64,000 nt of DNA from an uncultured Clostridia bacterium (GTDB lineage: Bacteria; Bacillota; Clostridia; Oscillospirales; Oscillospiraceae): positions 1 through 64,000 of the forward strand of contig CAMCKD010000002.1 in NCBI GenBank assembly GCA_945875335.1, written 5' to 3'. The stretch's first letter is position 1. Every line of letters begins with the position of its first letter. Below are positions 62,606 to 64,000 of this stretch, one piece after another. The position numbers were made by a program, and so were the translations under genes. Below the pieces are notes generated by a model. That model ran no database searches, had not been told where the DNA came from, and saw only the letters and a list, made by a program, of their open reading frames with translations.

Positions 62606-63244
62606 TCATTGATTCAGTAGTTCCAGCAGACTTTCCGGGGTGTCCGCAATGGCGGCGGCTCCGGCTTTTTGCATGTCCTCCACCTGGCCGTAGCCCCAGG
62701 AGACGCCGATGGTGGGGATGCCATGGGCTGCAGCACCGAGAACATCAAATTCAGTGTCGCCCACCATCACGGCGTTATCAATGCGCCCATTCTGTTCCAG
62801 CAGAAAAGCGATGACCTCACTTTTGGTGGTGCGGCTTTGGTCGAGGCTGGCACCGCAGATCAGATCGAAGTATTTCGCCAAATCGAAATGCTCCAATACC
62901 TCGATGGCCGTGACCTCCGGCTTGGAGGTGGCTACGAAGAGACGGTGCCCCTGGGCTTTCAGCGCTTCCAGCAGCTCCCGGATGCCGGGGTAGGGATGAT
63001 TTTCATATTTTCCGATGGGCACATAGCGGCTTCGGAAAATGTCGATGGCCTCCTGAGTTCGTTCCTCTGGGATGCCGAATTTAATAAAAGTATCCCCCAG
63101 GGGAGGCCCCACGAATACCCGCATTTCCTCCCGGGGTGGCACGGGCAGCCCAAACCGCTCCAGGGTCATCTGGGCGCAGTTGATGATGCCCTCCCCGGAA
63201 TCAGTGAGGGTTCCGTCCAAATCAAATAAAATTGCTTTTTCCAC
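62606..63244 (-). CDS. HAD superfamily phosphatase (phosphoglycolate phosphatase-like)
   Basis: A 212-residue HAD hydrolase of subclass IA. Motif I is DLDGTLTDSG near residue 8, motif II VATSKPEVTA, motif III with Lys near RTTKSEV, and motif IV GDTEFDV. A helical cap lies between residues 15 and 80. The closest type is Gph/PpaX-like, acting on small phosphate esters or pyrophosphate. The start is GTG at 63244, 8 bases after AAAGGG. It follows the ZIP transporter gene by 54 bases. Confidence 0.85.
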   Translation of the reverse strand: MEKAILFDLDGTLTDSGEGIINCAQMTLERFGLPVPPREEMRVFVGPPLGDTFIKFGIPEERTQEAIDIFRSRYVPIGKYENHPYPGIRELLEALKAQGHRLFVATSKPEVTAIEVLEHFDLAKYFDLICGASLDQSRTTKSEVIAFLLEQNGRIDNAVMVGDTEFDVLGAAAHGIPTIGVSWGYGQVEDMQKAGAAAIADTPESLLELLNQ

Positions 63245-63298
63245 AAAATCATCCCTTTCTTTTGAAATCATACCATATTTCTTGCAGTTGCGCAACCA

Positions 63299-64000
63299 CT
63301 AAGCCAGCAGGACATCCGTAATCAGCATCAGGCAGAACCCAACCAGAAGGGAATAGGTGGCCGCCCGCTCGTTTCCGTGGTCGTGTGTCTCGGGAATCAT
63401 CTCGTCGCTGATGACAAAGAGCATGGTGCCTCCTGCAAAGGCCAGGCAGAAGGGGAGCACGGCAGTGGCCAGGGTGACGGCGTAGTAGCCCACAAAGGTG
63501 CCCACCACCTCGATGATGCCTGTGGTCAGCCCGCAGAGAAAGGCTTTTTTGGGCTTGAACCCCGCCGTCAGCATGGGGGTGACGGTGACAAGGCCCTCCG
63601 GGATATTTTGCAGGGCGATTCCGCCGGAGATCAGCAGCGCCGCTTTCAAGTCCCCGGAGCCCAGGCTCACTCCCGCTGCCAGACCTTCCGGGAAATTGTG
63701 GATTGCCATGGCGGCCACAAACAGTAGCAGTTTATCGGCGTGGAGGTTGTGGGCATGGATATCATCCTCCCAGCCAATGAGCTTATGGATGTGGGGCACA
63801 ATGCGGTCAACAAGACTGATGCATCCGGCCCCGGCGAAAATGCCGCAGAGCGTAATCAGTAATCCGCCGTTTTCCTCCCGCTCGATGGCAGGCAGAATCA
63901 GTCCCAGGATGGCAGCGGAGAGCATCACCCCTGCCGCAAAAGCCAGCACGATATCACTGAACCGATGGGAGATTTTCTTGCAGGGAATGCCCAGAATGGT
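63299..64000 (-). CDS. ZIP family metal transporter (5' end outside the window)
   Basis: A partial frame of 233 codons that runs open to the window edge; the true start is beyond 64000. It has seven visible membrane helices and the ZIP metal-binding helix motifs HNFPEGLAAGVSLG and NIPEGLVTV, with a histidine-rich loop before the first (HIHKLIGWEDDIHAHNLH). ZIP/ZupT proteins bring zinc and other divalent metals into the cell. An in-frame GTG at 63949 is an internal Val, not the start. Confidence 0.9.
   Translation of the reverse strand, partial: TILGIPCKKISHRFSDIVLAFAAGVMLSAAILGLILPAIEREENGGLLITLCGIFAGAGCISLVDRIVPHIHKLIGWEDDIHAHNLHADKLLLFVAAMAIHNFPEGLAAGVSLGSGDLKAALLISGGIALQNIPEGLVTVTPMLTAGFKPKKAFLCGLTTGIIEVVGTFVGYYAVTLATAVLPFCLAFAGGTMLFVISDEMIPETHDHGNERAATYSLLVGFCLMLITDVLLA

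Overview
The window looks like chromosome from a mid-GC, anaerobic Firmicute of class Clostridia, most like Oscillospiraceae/Ruminococcaceae. Supporting points are the strong AGGAGG-type ribosome binding sites with frequent TTG and GTG starts, a T-box leader on cysS, EcfA1-EcfA2-EcfT followed by truA, a LytS-type kinase with an AraC-type regulator, a DUF1292 gene next to a 6S-like RNA, and a complete F-type ATP synthase operon whose c subunit carries a sodium-type two-carboxylate motif. The species assignment is inference. I see no prophage, insertion sequence or CRISPR array. Most of the window is housekeeping.

Layout. 1-2614: a palindrome, a ParB-like protein, a DUF3892 protein, a UPF0340 protein, a NUDIX hydrolase and an unusual peptide deformylase homologue. 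2630-12690: one nine-gene operon making a GDP-activated deoxysugar. It holds manA, a phosphohexomutase, manC, gmd, a ColD-like PLP 3-dehydrase with His in place of Lys, a GDP-fucose-synthase/ColC homologue, a split transketolase and an aldo/keto reductase. This is the most interesting part of the window. 12688-18357 (minus): a flavodoxin-like protein, an ABC-2 exporter with a PspC protein, and a two-component system with a flavin reductase. 18517-26344: a tiny acidic ORF, prfB without its usual frameshift, secG, pepD, an M28 peptidase, asnS, and an ECF sigma/anti-sigma pair.

26352-33796 (minus): atpZ-I-B-E-F-H-A-G-D-C. 33998-38312: a small membrane protein, recD2, comF and mreB. 38326-40718 (minus): a parvulin-type foldase, a 6S-like RNA and a DUF1292 gene. 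40859-48032: a class A PBP with an inserted zinc ribbon, a methyltransferase, ecfA1-ecfA2-ecfT and truA. 48051-50901: a ClpE-like unfoldase and TspO. 50964-52301 (minus): an SH3-repeat lipoprotein gene split by one in-frame TGA. 52419-58096: a T-box leader followed by cysS-polA-rimI-tsaD. 58097-64000: an inverted repeat with DnaA-box-like arms, a GNAT protein, tRNA-Ser(GGA), an AEC transporter, asnA, two small genes, a hypothetical protein, a HAD phosphatase and a truncated ZIP transporter.

How the genes work together. The GDP-sugar operon holds every step from fructose-6-phosphate to a GDP-4-keto-3,6-dideoxyhexose, plus carbon-transfer and reduction enzymes. It has no glycosyltransferase or exporter, so the product must be used by genes elsewhere. 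Many genes overlap by 1-8 bases, giving tight translational coupling. Promoters and terminators were read by eye; no searches were run, so family names rest on recognised motifs.
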